A stretch of 64,000 nucleotides of DNA from an uncultured Paracoccaceae bacterium (GTDB taxonomy: Bacteria > Pseudomonadota > Alphaproteobacteria > Rhodobacterales > Rhodobacteraceae), in contig CANMFL010000010.1 in assembly GCA_947497185.1 (NCBI GenBank), positions 1-64,000 of the forward strand, written 5' to 3'. The position numbers and the translations under genes are program-made. The notes beneath the pieces are model-generated. The model saw nothing but the letters and a program-made list of their open reading frames with translations. It ran no database searches and was not told where the DNA came from. This document shows positions 53,741-63,608 of the stretch, one piece after another. The first letter of the stretch is position 1, and the number at the start of each line of letters is the position of its first letter.

Positions 53741-54607
53741 CTACTTTTCGCTGTCCACGAGACCGCGGACAAACAGTTTTTGCATTGAGATGACGACGAT
53801 GATCGGTGGGACCATGGCCATAATAGATGTTGCCAGAATGACAGGCCAGTTAGCCAAATCATCACCCGACGGGAACATCTGTTTGATGCCCATCACGATG
53901 GTGTTCATCGACGGATCGGTCGTGATCAGCAACGGCCAAAGGTACTGGTTCCAGCCGTAAATGAACAGAATGACGAACAATGCCGCGATGTTTGTACGGC
54001 TCATGGGGAACAAAATATCCCAGAAGAACCGCATCGGTGACGCGCCATCGACCCGCGCCGCTTCGGCAAGTTCATCCGGCACCGTCATGTAGAACTGGCG
54101 AAACAAAAATGTCGCCGTGGCCGATGCGATCAACGGCAGGATCAAACCGCCGTAGCTATTAAGCATACCAAAGTTCGCGATGACTTCGTAAGTCGGTACA
54201 ATCCGCACTTCGACGGGCAACATCAGCGTGAGAAAAATGAGCCAGAAAAAGATCATCTTGCCCGGAAATTTGAAATACACGATGGCAAACGCCGACAGCA
54301 AGGAAATGATAATTTTTCCGACCGCAATCCCCATTGCCATGATCAAACTGTTCAACAGCATCGTGGCGACGGGAACATTGAACCCTGAAAACAAAGCCTC
54401 GCGGTAGTTGTTAATGAATTGATCACCGGGCCACAGCGGCATGGGTGGCTGAACGATTTCAGCCTGCGTGACGGTCGACGCAACAAAGGCCAACCAGATC
54501 GGAAAGAACACGACCAGCACGCCAGCGATCATGATGATATGGCTAATCCACAGCGAGGCACCGCGCTTTTCAACCATTCCCGGTGGGGGATCTTTAGGAT
54601 GGGTCAA
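53741..54607 (-). CDS. ugpE: sn-Glycerol-3-phosphate-type ABC transporter permease
   Basis: This is a 288-aa permease with six helices and the EAA loop [29 protein letters not shown]. Its ATG overlaps the stop of ugpA by four bases (ATGA). It forms the permease pair with UgpA. Confidence 0.9.
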   Translation of the reverse strand: MTHPKDPPPGMVEKRGASLWISHIIMIAGVLVVFFPIWLAFVASTVTQAEIVQPPMPLWPGDQFINNYREALFSGFNVPVATMLLNSLIMAMGIAVGKIIISLLSAFAIVYFKFPGKMIFFWLIFLTLMLPVEVRIVPTYEVIANFGMLNSYGGLILPLIASATATFLFRQFYMTVPDELAEAARVDGASPMRFFWDILFPMSRTNIAALFVILFIYGWNQYLWPLLITTDPSMNTIVMGIKQMFPSGDDLANWPVILATSIMAMVPPIIVVISMQKLFVRGLVDSEK

Positions 54608-55485
54608 TAGTGCACCCTCCGTTCCACAAACTTGAATTGAAAGATCGTAAGCGCCCCGACGACGAGCAACAGGATCACAGATTGCGCAGCAGAAGACCCG
54701 AGGTCTTGACCGACAAAACCATCAGAAAACACCTTATACACAAGGATCGTGGTCGACTGTTGCGGCCCACCCGATGTGATCGTGTGAATTACACCGAAGG
54801 TTTCAAAGAATGCGTAAACGATGTTCACGACGAGCAGGAAAAATGTGGTGGGCGATAGCAGCGGCAAAACGATCGTCCAGAACCGCTTCCAGAACCTTGC
54901 GCCGTCGATGGCAGCGGCCTCGATCACCGATTTCGGGATCGCTTGCAGTGCGGCAAAGAAGAACAAAAAGTTATAGCTGATGCGCCCCCATGCGGACGCG
55001 ACAACGACCAGCCCCATGGCTTCGCCACCGTTCAAAACGTGGTTCCAGTCATAGCCCAGATTGCCCAAATACCATGACACCACGCCGACGCGGGTGTTGA
55101 ACATAAACAGCCAAAGCACACCAGCGACGGCGGGTGCGACGGCGTAGGGCCAGATCAGCATGGTGCGGTAAACGCCTGCGCCCTTGATCAAGCGATCAGC
55201 GACAACCGCCAGAAACAACGCGGGTATCATCGACGCGAGCGTCACAAGGGTCGAAAAGATTGCAGTCGTCAGAAATGAGGTGCGATAATACGGGTCTGAC
55301 AACAGGTACTCAAAGTTGCCAAGACCTACAAACTGCATCGACAGTCCGAACGGATCGGGGATGAACAAGGACTGCCAGATCGCCTGCCCCGCCGGATAGA
55401 AAAAGAACACCGCAGACACGAGGACCTGCGGCGCGATCAGGCACAACGGCAATAGCCAGCCCTTGAATGTGACCCGTTTTTCCAT
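54604..55485 (-). CDS. ugpA: sn-Glycerol-3-phosphate-type ABC transporter permease
   Basis: This is a 293-aa permease with six helices and the EAA loop [33 protein letters not shown] stem-loop separates it from ugpB. The order B-A-E-C is that of the glycerol-3-phosphate transporter. Confidence 0.9.
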   Translation of the reverse strand: MEKRVTFKGWLLPLCLIAPQVLVSAVFFFYPAGQAIWQSLFIPDPFGLSMQFVGLGNFEYLLSDPYYRTSFLTTAIFSTLVTLASMIPALFLAVVADRLIKGAGVYRTMLIWPYAVAPAVAGVLWLFMFNTRVGVVSWYLGNLGYDWNHVLNGGEAMGLVVVASAWGRISYNFLFFFAALQAIPKSVIEAAAIDGARFWKRFWTIVLPLLSPTTFFLLVVNIVYAFFETFGVIHTITSGGPQQSTTILVYKVFSDGFVGQDLGSSAAQSVILLLVVGALTIFQFKFVERRVHY

Positions 55486-55506
55486 CTCAGATGCCCCCCA
55501 AAAGAC

Positions 55507-55536
55507 ATACGGGCGACCACGCTCGGCCGCCCGTAT
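55507..55536 (-). promoter_or_regulatory. Stem-loop between ugpB and ugpA
   Basis: ATACGGGCG pairs perfectly with CGCCCGTAT, and TCTTTT follows on the minus strand. It lies 11 nt past the ugpB stop and could work as an attenuating terminator. Confidence 0.75.
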
Positions 55537-55547
55537 CTTACGTGTGT

Positions 55548-56858
55548 TTAGTTCGCAGCTTCAAAGCGGCGCAGCAATTGATCGCCACGCATCACAGCAC
55601 TATCAAGTGCCGCTTGCGCGTCTTTATCGCCAGCCCAAACGGCCTCAAGTTCTTCGTCGATGATCGTGCGAATCTGGTCAAAAGACCCAAGACGCAAACC
55701 TTTGGAGTTTTCGGTCGGCTCGTTTGTGGTCATCTGGATCACGGCGACTTCAGTACCGAGGTTTTCTTCATAGAAACCGGACTCGCGTGTGGCGTCTGCA
55801 GCGGCGGTTGTGATCGGCAAATAGCCAGTGTCTTTGTGCCATTGCTCTTGGACGTCCGACGACGACAGATACGCGAGGAACTGTGCAGCGCCTTCGTATT
55901 CATCTTCTTCGTGACCTTCCATCACCCACAAAGACGCACCACCGATGATGGTGTTTTGCGGGCTATTGCCGACGCCTTCCCAATACGGAAGCGGACGCAC
56001 GTCGAAGTCGAACTCGGCTTCGGCCTTGATGCCCGCGTAGCCAGCAGAGCTTTCGGTGAACAACGCACATTCGCCAGCGCGGAAGTTTGCGCCGCCTTCA
56101 TTACGACGACCCGCATAGATAAATTTGCCATCCTGCGCCCATTCACCCATCGCCGCGATATGCGCGACCTGAGCAGGTCCGTTGAACGCAAGTTCCGTAT
56201 CAACACCGGCAAAGCCATTGGCCTGCGTCGCGAACGGCACGTCATGATAAGCTGAGAAATTTTCTAGCTGAATCCAGCTCTGCCAAGCGGTTGTCAGTGG
56301 GCAAGTGCTGCCACCTTCTTTCAGCTGACCTAGCACTTCACCGACGTTCTGCCATGTGGACAGGTCGGTGTCGGGATCGACGCCAGCATCTTCGAATGCG
56401 TTACGGTTCACCCACAAAACAGGCGTGGATGCGTTGAATGGCAACGACAACATTTCGCCGTCTGTGCTGGTGTAATAGCCTTTAACGGACCCGATATAGG
56501 CGTCCGGATCGAACGCGGCGCCCGAAGCTTCCATCACTTCGGTCACAGACCGTACAGCGCCTTTTGCGGACATCATCGTCGCGGTGCCGACTTCAAATAC
56601 CATAAGAATTTCAGGCTGTTCGCCTGCACGGAACGCAGCGATACCAGCGTTCAACGTCTCAGAATAGTTACCTTTGAAAGATGCGACGACCGTAAAATCG
56701 TCTTGGCTTGCGTTGAAATCTTCAACTTGGACCGCCACCAATTCACCAAGGCGACCTGTGAAGGCATGCCAGAATTGGACTTCGGTTTGTGCAAACGCCG
56801 CAATCGGCGAAAGCATGGTTGATCCGGCGATCAATGCGCCTGCTGTCAGGTTTTTCAT
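55548..56858 (-). CDS. ugpB: sn-Glycerol-3-phosphate-type ABC binding protein
   Basis: This is a 436-aa exported binding protein. The Sec signal ends near [15 protein letters not shown]; the mature part has the UgpB features [17 protein letters not shown], and [27 protein letters not shown], and the C-terminal [26 protein letters not shown]. The assignment to glycerol-3-phosphate rests on the similarity to UgpB; a related diester is possible. It is the first gene of the operon. Confidence 0.92.
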   Translation of the reverse strand: MKNLTAGALIAGSTMLSPIAAFAQTEVQFWHAFTGRLGELVAVQVEDFNASQDDFTVVASFKGNYSETLNAGIAAFRAGEQPEILMVFEVGTATMMSAKGAVRSVTEVMEASGAAFDPDAYIGSVKGYYTSTDGEMLSLPFNASTPVLWVNRNAFEDAGVDPDTDLSTWQNVGEVLGQLKEGGSTCPLTTAWQSWIQLENFSAYHDVPFATQANGFAGVDTELAFNGPAQVAHIAAMGEWAQDGKFIYAGRRNEGGANFRAGECALFTESSAGYAGIKAEAEFDFDVRPLPYWEGVGNSPQNTIIGGASLWVMEGHEEDEYEGAAQFLAYLSSSDVQEQWHKDTGYLPITTAAADATRESGFYEENLGTEVAVIQMTTNEPTENSKGLRLGSFDQIRTIIDEELEAVWAGDKDAQAALDSAVMRGDQLLRRFEAAN

Positions 56859-56956
56859 GTGTTCCTCCCAGGAATCGTATCGGCGGTTTCGCCGGCACGG
56901 AATTTCTACACGTTATCCGAGCTTTCGCATAATTCAAGACTATTCCTTGGCTGAAA

Positions 56957-56977
56957 TTCATAACATAACATTATGAA
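56957..56977. promoter_or_regulatory. Candidate LysR operator in the ugpB/LysR gap
   Basis: TTCATAA (56957-56963) and TTATGAA (56971-56977) form a perfect inverted repeat around seven bases. The core follows the T-N11-A pattern of LysR-type sites. It sits between the divergent ugpB and LysR genes, about 100 nt from the ugpB start, and so may control both. This is inferred from pattern and position. Confidence 0.55.
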
Positions 56978-57002
56978 AATCGGCATGAGGTACAAAACAA
57001 CG

Positions 57003-57899
57003 ATGACAACACGTCCCAAACTGCGACAGCTCGAAGCCCTTAAATCAGTCGTAGATCACGGGACGATGACACGGGCGGCCCAAAGCCTAGAAATTTCACA
57101 ACCTGCCGTCAGTCGTTTGCTAGCCGACTTGTCAGACGAGTTGGGCTTTACACTGCTTGAGCGCAAAGATGGCCGCCTCGTCCCCACACAAGAGGCCCGC
57201 TATATTCTGCCCGATATCACGCGTGTGCTGGAGGTTCTTAAAAACATTACCGACACTAGCCAAAACCTAAACGACAGAACAGCCGGACATCTCAGCGTTG
57301 CCTGCCTTCCCGGTTTCGCCACTAGCCACCTACCCGCCGTGGTGACTGACTTTCTCAGGACGCGCACAGACGTGACAATCACGTTAGAGCCAGACCGCCC
57401 TGAACGCATCCTCGAATGGATTATCGGTGAACAATACGATTGCGGTATCACCGACGGATTTGACGGTCACCCAGCAATCGACAGCACAACGCTCGACATC
57501 AGAACGGTCTGTATTTTCCCAAAAGGGCATCGGTTCGCGCAGTTGAAAAAAGTCGAGCCCGAACATTTGGACCAAGAACGCTTTATCCACACACGTCGGG
57601 ACAGCCATTTTTATCGCGCATTAAGCGATGTATTTCACAAAGCATCGGTAGCACCCAAACATGTCGTCGAAGCACGGCAATTCACGGCAGCATGCGAACT
57701 CGTCGCCTTAGGCGTGGGCGTGTCAGTGGTTAGCGAAATTGATGCGCGAACGTACCAAGACCGCTTAGAATTCCGCCCCTTCGCACCAAGCATCCCTCAC
57801 AAGGTTTCCCTCGTCAGGCCAACACACAAGCTACCGTCGCGCATTACCTTGGATTTTATGGAAGCATTCAAGGCAAGCCTGAACGATTTCGTCGCTTGA
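57003..57899 (+). CDS. LysR-type transcriptional regulator
   Basis: This is a 298-aa LysR-type regulator. The helix-turn-helix is LEALKSVVDHGTMTRAAQSLEISQPAVSRLLADL, and the C-terminal part is a two-lobe ligand domain that holds the coinducer. I chose the ATG at 57003; ATGs at 56973 and 56985 would add up to ten residues. Its position beside ugpB suggests that it controls uptake of the ugp substrate. Confidence 0.9.
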   Translation: MTTRPKLRQLEALKSVVDHGTMTRAAQSLEISQPAVSRLLADLSDELGFTLLERKDGRLVPTQEARYILPDITRVLEVLKNITDTSQNLNDRTAGHLSVACLPGFATSHLPAVVTDFLRTRTDVTITLEPDRPERILEWIIGEQYDCGITDGFDGHPAIDSTTLDIRTVCIFPKGHRFAQLKKVEPEHLDQERFIHTRRDSHFYRALSDVFHKASVAPKHVVEARQFTAACELVALGVGVSVVSEIDARTYQDRLEFRPFAPSIPHKVSLVRPTHKLPSRITLDFMEAFKASLNDFVA

Positions 57900-57922
57900 A
57901 GGAAACTCTAAGGACGAGCCCC

Positions 57923-58564
57923 TTACTCTTGCGCAGGAAACCCAGCTTGAGCCATCAATTTACCACGGGAACTCACTTGAAATTTTTGCAAGATCGCTGC
58001 CACATGCGTTTTGACCGTGCTTTCCGTTAGCAAAAGCTCACGCGCAATCTCCTTGTTCGACAACCCCTGAACGATGCAATCGAACACATTTGTCTGGCGC
58101 TCGGTCAACACAGGCAGCGCAGAAATCGGTTCAGACATCATAGCAACACTTGCGTCGCCTACAGTCTGCTCAAACAAAACGCGAGGAAAAAAGACCTCGC
58201 CTTTTAGTAGCAAACTAACCGCATGAACAAGGATGTCAGGGTCCGCCGTTTTTGGGATATAGCCGTCGGCGCCAGCTTCGCTTGCGCGGCGGATTGTGCT
58301 GCCGTCCTCATCACCGGATACCAGTGCAACGGGCATCGCAGGGTCTGCTTGTTTGAGCCGCGTTAACCCATCAAAGCCTTGCGAGTCCGGTAAGTTCAAA
58401 TCGAGAAGCAACAAATCTATGGGTTTGCTGTCTTGTACGATCTGCAATGCGTCGGCCACCGTTGCCGCCGCCAAAACCTGAACATCTCCAAGCTCAAGCT
58501 CTAACAGGGTTTTCATTCCGGACCGGATGACTGAATGATCATCGACAATAAGTATTTTGCGCAT
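57923..58564 (-). CDS. LuxR-type response regulator
   Basis: This is a 213-aa regulator with an N-terminal receiver (MRKILIVDDHSV, phospho-Asp in LLLLDLNLPDSQG, conserved Lys in YIPKTAD) and a C-terminal LuxR helix-turn-helix (LTERQTNVFDCIVQGLSNKEIARELLLTESTVKTHVAAILQKF). No kinase gene is adjacent. It lies downstream of the Na/Pi cotransporter with a 225-nt gap. Confidence 0.93.
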   Translation of the reverse strand: MRKILIVDDHSVIRSGMKTLLELELGDVQVLAAATVADALQIVQDSKPIDLLLLDLNLPDSQGFDGLTRLKQADPAMPVALVSGDEDGSTIRRASEAGADGYIPKTADPDILVHAVSLLLKGEVFFPRVLFEQTVGDASVAMMSEPISALPVLTERQTNVFDCIVQGLSNKEIARELLLTESTVKTHVAAILQKFQVSSRGKLMAQAGFPAQE

Positions 58565-58589
58565 TTCGCTCAGTTCTTGGCTTGTTGCC

Positions 58590-58739
58590 TCAGCAAGCGG
58601 TGACGAAAAGGGCCAAGCCCCTCAATGATGTTTCCTTATAGCGTTCATGCATATCCTTGCCAATGCTACGCATGGTTTCACCTTTCAGCGACAACCGAGC
58701 GGCAGCAATCACTTTCACCGCGCCGATCGGTGCGGTCAC
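58590..58739 (-). CDS. Possible 49-aa small protein upstream of the response regulator
   Basis: A frame of 49 residues starts with GTG at 58739, eight bases after AAAAGGGG, and stops at 58592. It has a basic, helical character (KVIAAARLSLKGETMRSIGKDMHERYKETSLRGL). The same frame stays open upstream of the GTG for about 20 codons but has no normal start there. It could be a real short gene between the Na/Pi cotransporter and the response regulator, or chance. No family recognised. Confidence 0.35.
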   Translation of the reverse strand: MTAPIGAVKVIAAARLSLKGETMRSIGKDMHERYKETSLRGLALFVTAC

Positions 58740-58789
58740 AACTTTTGCCCCTTTTCCGATCTTAACAATATCAAAAACCGAAATGTATA

Positions 58790-60391
58790 TCAGATACCGA
58801 CCTTCGAGGCGGCATGGATATGATAAAAAATGCGCGTAAAATCGCGTAGAAGTTCACTGTGCAAACCGGATGTCGATATCGCGGACGGGTTCCCTTCACT
58901 AAGACGTCGGAAATGGGCCTGCCAGCTGGCTTCGACCAAATTATCCAGCTCTTTGCGCTGTTTGTTGATGCTTTTTCGGACCTGACTGTCGCCCTGTAGC
59001 GAAGAAACCAACGTGTGGCGCAACCCTTGAAGGATAATATCGATCAGCGGCAAAAGCTCGTCCCGCCCCTCGTTCGAGAACCGGACTTGATCCCTGATGC
59101 GCGCTTCGCACAAATTCACGGCGTTCAGCACTAACTCCGAAACATGCCCCAAATTTGCAGACAATAGCACCATATTCATGGCACGATCGCTTTCGTTGTC
59201 CGAAATCTCGCCACGGGTCACATCGCTCAGGTAGAACTTCAACGCATCTAAGGTTGCTGCGACATTGGCGTGGTTTTTCATCGCAATCGTGACCGTAGCG
59301 AGATCATCGGTCAGCACAGCAGTTTTAAGCGCAAGCAGTGCCTCTTCGATCTGTTCTGGGATGCGGTTCAATTCGCGCGATGCACTCGCAAGCGCCAGTG
59401 TGGGTGTCTCCAAAAGATCACGATCCAAATACCGCACGACACGCTCGGACCCCTCTTGTTCAGTTGCAGGTATCAACCGTTCAAACAAACGCGCGAAAAC
59501 ACCGACCCAAGGCAAAAACAAAAGCGCTACAAATATGTTGAACGCCGTATGAAAGTTAATAAGCGCATGGGTTTCGCCCAAATAACCAATCAGAATATCG
59601 CCTTTATAATGAAGGATCGGAAGCACCAGCAGGCAGGCCGTCAGTTTAAAAAATGCATTCCCCATGGCAACGCGCTGCCCTTCGATTTCGGCATTCATTG
59701 TCGCGATAATTGCCGGAATTGTGCCGCCAATATTCGCCCCCAAGATCATCAGCAAACCCATTTCAGTTTGGATCACGCCCGCTGCATAAAGTGACGCTGT
59801 CAACAACACGACCGCGAGGCTGGAATGTATCAACCACGTCAACACCGCGACGATAAACAACGTTAACAACATCTCGCTTTCAAGCGTCGTCAACAGATCA
59901 ACCAATAGTGCAGAGTCCCGCAGCGGCGCAGACGACATGCGTATCAGCGAGAGCGCCAACAGGACCATGCCCAGCCCCAAAATCGACCGCCCTATCTGTC
60001 GTTTTACGTGGTCTATCGATTGCGAATGGATCACAAAACCTACGAAGATAAGACCATAGGACGCCGTACTTAAATCGAACGAGAGGATTTGCGCGGCAAC
60101 GGACGTGCCAACATCCGCACCCAACATCACCGCAAGCGCCGCAGGTGCGCCGACCAATCCTTTGCTCGCCAGTGAGGCAATAATCATTGCCGTGGCTGTG
60201 CTGCTTTGGATGAAAACCGTGACGCCGGCCCCGACGCCAAAAGACATGATCCGCCCGTTGGTGATCGCCCCTAAAACATGTCTTAATGACCCACCAAACG
60301 CACGCATGATACCCGTTCGGATCAGCCTGATGCCCCATAACATAAGGGCGACAGATCCGATTATTTGAACAAGAGTTGCAGTACTAGAAAT
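58790..60391 (-). CDS. Na/Pi cotransporter family protein, apparently starting at ATT
   Basis: This is an NptA/PNaS-type membrane protein. The first half has two repeated blocks of helices with QSSTATAMIIASLASKGLV and LILGANIGGT (here LMILGANIGGTIPAI). The second half is a cytosolic PhoU-like helical domain (about 320-530). The first ATG (60343) would cut the conserved first helix. The same frame runs 16 codons further up, as ISSTATLVQIIGSVAL, to an ATT at 60391 with GGAGGA seven bases before it, and there is no ATG, GTG or TTG in that stretch. An ATT start, as known for infC, is therefore the best explanation (533 aa). Confidence 0.88.
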   Translation of the reverse strand: MSSTATLVQIIGSVALMLWGIRLIRTGIMRAFGGSLRHVLGAITNGRIMSFGVGAGVTVFIQSSTATAMIIASLASKGLVGAPAALAVMLGADVGTSVAAQILSFDLSTASYGLIFVGFVIHSQSIDHVKRQIGRSILGLGMVLLALSLIRMSSAPLRDSALLVDLLTTLESEMLLTLFIVAVLTWLIHSSLAVVLLTASLYAAGVIQTEMGLLMILGANIGGTIPAIIATMNAEIEGQRVAMGNAFFKLTACLLVLPILHYKGDILIGYLGETHALINFHTAFNIFVALLFLPWVGVFARLFERLIPATEQEGSERVVRYLDRDLLETPTLALASASRELNRIPEQIEEALLALKTAVLTDDLATVTIAMKNHANVAATLDALKFYLSDVTRGEISDNESDRAMNMVLLSANLGHVSELVLNAVNLCEARIRDQVRFSNEGRDELLPLIDIILQGLRHTLVSSLQGDSQVRKSINKQRKELDNLVEASWQAHFRRLSEGNPSAISTSGLHSELLRDFTRIFYHIHAASKVGI

Positions 60392-60450
60392 GGTCTCGTC
60401 CTCCGAAGGGGGATTTCAAAAAGGGACACCGTGGGCAGCAGGTCATGCGC

Positions 60451-61221
60451 CTAATGAGCCAGAATTTGACTTAGGAATTTTTGGGTCCGGTCAATTTGCG
60501 GATCATCAAAAAACTTGTCAGGCGTGTTTTCTTCCACGATCTCGCCGCCGTCCATAAAGATGACGCGGTCAGCAACCAGACGCGCAAACGACATCTCGTG
60601 GGTCACGCAGATCATCGTCATGCCAGAACTGGCGAGCTCAACCATAACATCCAAAACTTCTTTAATCATTTCCGGATCAAGCGCCGAGGTCGGCTCGTCA
60701 AACAACATCACAGACGGGTTCATACACAGCGACCGCGCAATCGCGACACGTTGCTGCTGACCGCCCGAAAGTTGACCGGGATATTTGTCTCGTTGTTCGG
60801 CAATGCCCACGCGCTCCAGATACATGACAGCCGTTTCTTCCGCCTCTTTACGCGGCATATTACGCGCCCAAACCGGTGCAAAACACAAGTTTTCCAGAAT
60901 AGTCATGTGAGGAAACAGATTGAATTGCTGAAACACCATGCCAACTTCGCGACGGACGTTGGTGATATTTTTCAGGTTTTCATCGAGCACAGTGCCGTTC
61001 ACCGTAATCTTACCTTCTTGGTGTTCTTCAAGATGGTTGATGCAACGGATCAATGTCGATTTGCCCGACCCAGACGGACCGCAAATCACGATGCGTTCGC
61101 CTTTTTTGACCGACAGCGACACGTCCTTCAGCACATGGAAATCGCCGAACCATTTGTTCACCTTCGCAACTTCAATCACGGTTTCGCCAGTCGTGACGCG
61201 GCTTTCAATTTTCGTTGTCAT
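60451..61221 (-). CDS. aapP: General L-amino acid ABC transporter ATPase
   Basis: This is a 256-aa ATPase of the polar amino-acid transport family: Walker [13 protein letters not shown], signature [14 protein letters not shown], Walker [16 protein letters not shown]. It is the last gene of aapJQMP, 15 bases after aapM. Confidence 0.94.
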   Translation of the reverse strand: MTTKIESRVTTGETVIEVAKVNKWFGDFHVLKDVSLSVKKGERIVICGPSGSGKSTLIRCINHLEEHQEGKITVNGTVLDENLKNITNVRREVGMVFQQFNLFPHMTILENLCFAPVWARNMPRKEAEETAVMYLERVGIAEQRDKYPGQLSGGQQQRVAIARSLCMNPSVMLFDEPTSALDPEMIKEVLDVMVELASSGMTMICVTHEMSFARLVADRVIFMDGGEIVEENTPDKFFDDPQIDRTQKFLSQILAH

Positions 61222-61236
61222 GGAAATCTCCTAACT

Positions 61237-62352
61237 TTAGCGTTTTGCGCCATTTGGTCCGCGATTTTCGAGGGCACGACCATAACGGCTAAGGCTGTAA
61301 CAAATGAGCCAATATACAAAGGCTGCGAAAAAATAGGCTTCGGTCTGAAAACCGAGCCAATCGGGATCAAGGGCGGCCCCTTTGATCATCCCAAGGAAGT
61401 CCAAGAGCCCAACGATGATGACCAGCGATGTATCTTTGAACAACGCGATACACCGCCCGATCAGAGGTGGCAGAACATGACGCAGCGCCTGTGGCACGAT
61501 CACAAAAAGGATTGTGTGGTTCGGGCTAACGCCCAAGGCCAATGACGCCTCGGTTTGCCCCTTGGGTATGGCTTGCAACCCGCCTCTAATCACCTCGGCC
61601 ATGTAGGCGGCTGAAAAGAAGATCATGCCGATTTGGATGCGCATCAGGTTATTGATGATCATCTCGGGTGGCAGGAAAAGCGGCATCATCACCGAAACCA
61701 TAAAGAGGATCGTGATCAATGGGACGCCGCGAATAAGCTCGATGAACCCGATGCATAGTGCCTTCACCAGCGGCGATCCGTAGAAACGGCCCAGCGCCAG
61801 CATCACACCAAGCGGGATCGATACAATGACACCCACAAGCGCAAGCAAGATGCTCAGCATTAGTCCACCCCACAGGGATTGATTAACCTCTGTCATGCCA
61901 AAGGCACCGCCAATCATGACCAATGCAAACAGCGGCAGGGCCAACCACGCACCGATCAGAACAAACCCACGAATTCTGTCCGAAAATGTCAAGTACACCA
62001 AGGCCAGCAACGCAACACCAGCAACAGCGGGCCGCCAAATCAGTTCCTGCGGGTACACGCCCACCATCAACACGGGGATTTTTTCATAGATGAATGGCCA
62101 ACAGGCACCCGCACTTTGGCGGCAAACCTCGCCGTTCCCGCGAAAAACCGCGTCAAGGAAAAGCCAATTAATCATCACTGGCAGAACCCAAAGCAGCACA
62201 CCGATCAGCACCAAGGACGTGAGGCTGTTCAGCCAACCTTTGAACAAGTTTTTGCGCAACCAGTTCAAGGGGCCAATGTGCTGTGTCGGTGCGCCGCGTG
62301 CGGCTAAAGGTTCAAAGGTTTTGGTGCCAATTTCCGAGGTTATTTGTGTCAT
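61237..62352 (-). CDS. aapM: General L-amino acid ABC transporter permease
   Basis: This is a 371-aa permease with about eight helices. The EAA loop is GQTEASLALGVSPNHTILFVIVPQALRHVLPPLIG. I chose the ATG at 62352; an ATG at 62370 would overlap the end of aapQ. It forms the permease pair with AapQ. Confidence 0.93.
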   Translation of the reverse strand: MTQITSEIGTKTFEPLAARGAPTQHIGPLNWLRKNLFKGWLNSLTSLVLIGVLLWVLPVMINWLFLDAVFRGNGEVCRQSAGACWPFIYEKIPVLMVGVYPQELIWRPAVAGVALLALVYLTFSDRIRGFVLIGAWLALPLFALVMIGGAFGMTEVNQSLWGGLMLSILLALVGVIVSIPLGVMLALGRFYGSPLVKALCIGFIELIRGVPLITILFMVSVMMPLFLPPEMIINNLMRIQIGMIFFSAAYMAEVIRGGLQAIPKGQTEASLALGVSPNHTILFVIVPQALRHVLPPLIGRCIALFKDTSLVIIVGLLDFLGMIKGAALDPDWLGFQTEAYFFAAFVYWLICYSLSRYGRALENRGPNGAKR

Positions 62353-62356
62353 CGAC

Positions 62357-63529
62357 TTACCTTTCCACAATCTGGACGCGAGAGTTCAGCAGGTTCATCC
62401 CGAACGAAATCAACATGTTGATTGTCAGGTAAACCGCCATCCACATTGCAATAATTTCAATGGCTTGCCCGTTTTGACCAATGATCGTCCCACCGACGGA
62501 CACCATGTCGGGAAACCCGATCGCCACCGCAAGCGAGCTGTTTTTGACCAAACTCGCATAGTCGTTGGTCGTGGCAGGAATGGTAACGCGCAACGCTTGC
62601 GGCAACATCACAAGTCGGGTGACAACGCCACTGGGCACGCCCAGCGCATTTGCCGCCTCAATCTGGCCCGCATGGACGGATTCGATCCCGCTTCGCACGT
62701 TCTCGCCGATGTAGGCTGCGGTGTATAAAACGAGGCCGGTCAGTAACGCTACAAATTCAGGTTTTAGCCCCAGACCGCCGCTGAAGTTAAAGCCGCGAAA
62801 CTCTGGCGTTTCTGACCCGACAGGATTGCCCGTAGCCAGAAACGCGAGGCCCGTGAGAACCGTAAAGATCGCCAAGCCGCCCCAGATACCGGGGACCAAC
62901 CTGCCCGTGCGGCGCTTGTACTGCCTGGCCCACACCCCAAAGCTGATCGCCAGCACGGATGCGACGATGGCCGCGATGATGAATATCCCGAACCCGTCTT
63001 CGGCGATTGGTTTGGGAATATAAATGCCGCGATTGCTCAGGAAATACCCATCAAACAACGAGATCGCGTCGCGTGGGTGCGGCAAGGACCCGATGATAAT
63101 GATGTAGGTAAAAATCAGCGTCAGTAGTAACGGAATGTTGCGCAGCGTCTCGACATAAATGGCAGCGAGCCGAGCAAGCAACCAGTTACTAGAAACACGC
63201 GCGACACCGACCAAAATCCCCAAAATCGTACTCAAGATAATCGCAAGCGCCGACACCATAAGTGTATTCAGAATACCGACAAGAAAGGCGTAACCATAAC
63301 TCTTGGTGGGGTCATATTCGATCAGGCTATCGCCAATCGGCAAACCCGCCTCATGTCCCAGAAACGCAAAGCCGCTTTTGATGCCTTTGGCGTCCAAGTT
63401 CGCTTGAGTGTTTTGGAACAGAAAATAAGCCGCACTCAGGACGACGACGAGGACAGCGCCTTGGGCAAACACCGCCCACAAGACCTGTCCACTCAGGCTC
63501 TTTGATTTGATTTTAGGAATACTCGACAT
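62357..63529 (-). CDS. aapQ: General L-amino acid ABC transporter permease
   Basis: This is a 390-aa permease with about eight helices. The EAA loop is GQIEAANALGVPSGVVTRLVMLPQALRVTIPATTND. A stem-loop lies between aapJ and aapQ. I chose the ATG at 63529; an ATG at 63541 is four codons earlier. Confidence 0.93.
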   Translation of the reverse strand: MSSIPKIKSKSLSGQVLWAVFAQGAVLVVVLSAAYFLFQNTQANLDAKGIKSGFAFLGHEAGLPIGDSLIEYDPTKSYGYAFLVGILNTLMVSALAIILSTILGILVGVARVSSNWLLARLAAIYVETLRNIPLLLTLIFTYIIIIGSLPHPRDAISLFDGYFLSNRGIYIPKPIAEDGFGIFIIAAIVASVLAISFGVWARQYKRRTGRLVPGIWGGLAIFTVLTGLAFLATGNPVGSETPEFRGFNFSGGLGLKPEFVALLTGLVLYTAAYIGENVRSGIESVHAGQIEAANALGVPSGVVTRLVMLPQALRVTIPATTNDYASLVKNSSLAVAIGFPDMVSVGGTIIGQNGQAIEIIAMWMAVYLTINMLISFGMNLLNSRVQIVER

Positions 63530-63559
63530 CGCAACTTCCATTGAACAGAGGGGAAATTA

Positions 63560-63587
63560 CAGAAACAGGCAACGCGGCCTGTTTCTG
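63560..63587 (-). promoter_or_regulatory. Stem-loop between aapJ and aapQ
   Basis: A perfect 11-bp stem, CAGAAACAGGC with its complement, around a six-base loop. It lies 21 nt past the aapJ stop. Only a weak T-rich tail follows, so an mRNA-protecting or partial-termination role is more likely than full termination. Confidence 0.75.
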
Positions 63588-63608
63588 CTTCACTTTCAGA
63601 TCAACGGA

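Noticed and set aside
55491-56255. A 254-codon open frame on the plus strand
   Set aside because: Antisense to ugpB; no ribosome binding site, no domain.
60481-61545. A 354-codon open frame on the plus strand
   Set aside because: It runs opposite aapP and aapM, both clear genes. The product is rich in Arg, His and Phe without a recognisable domain.
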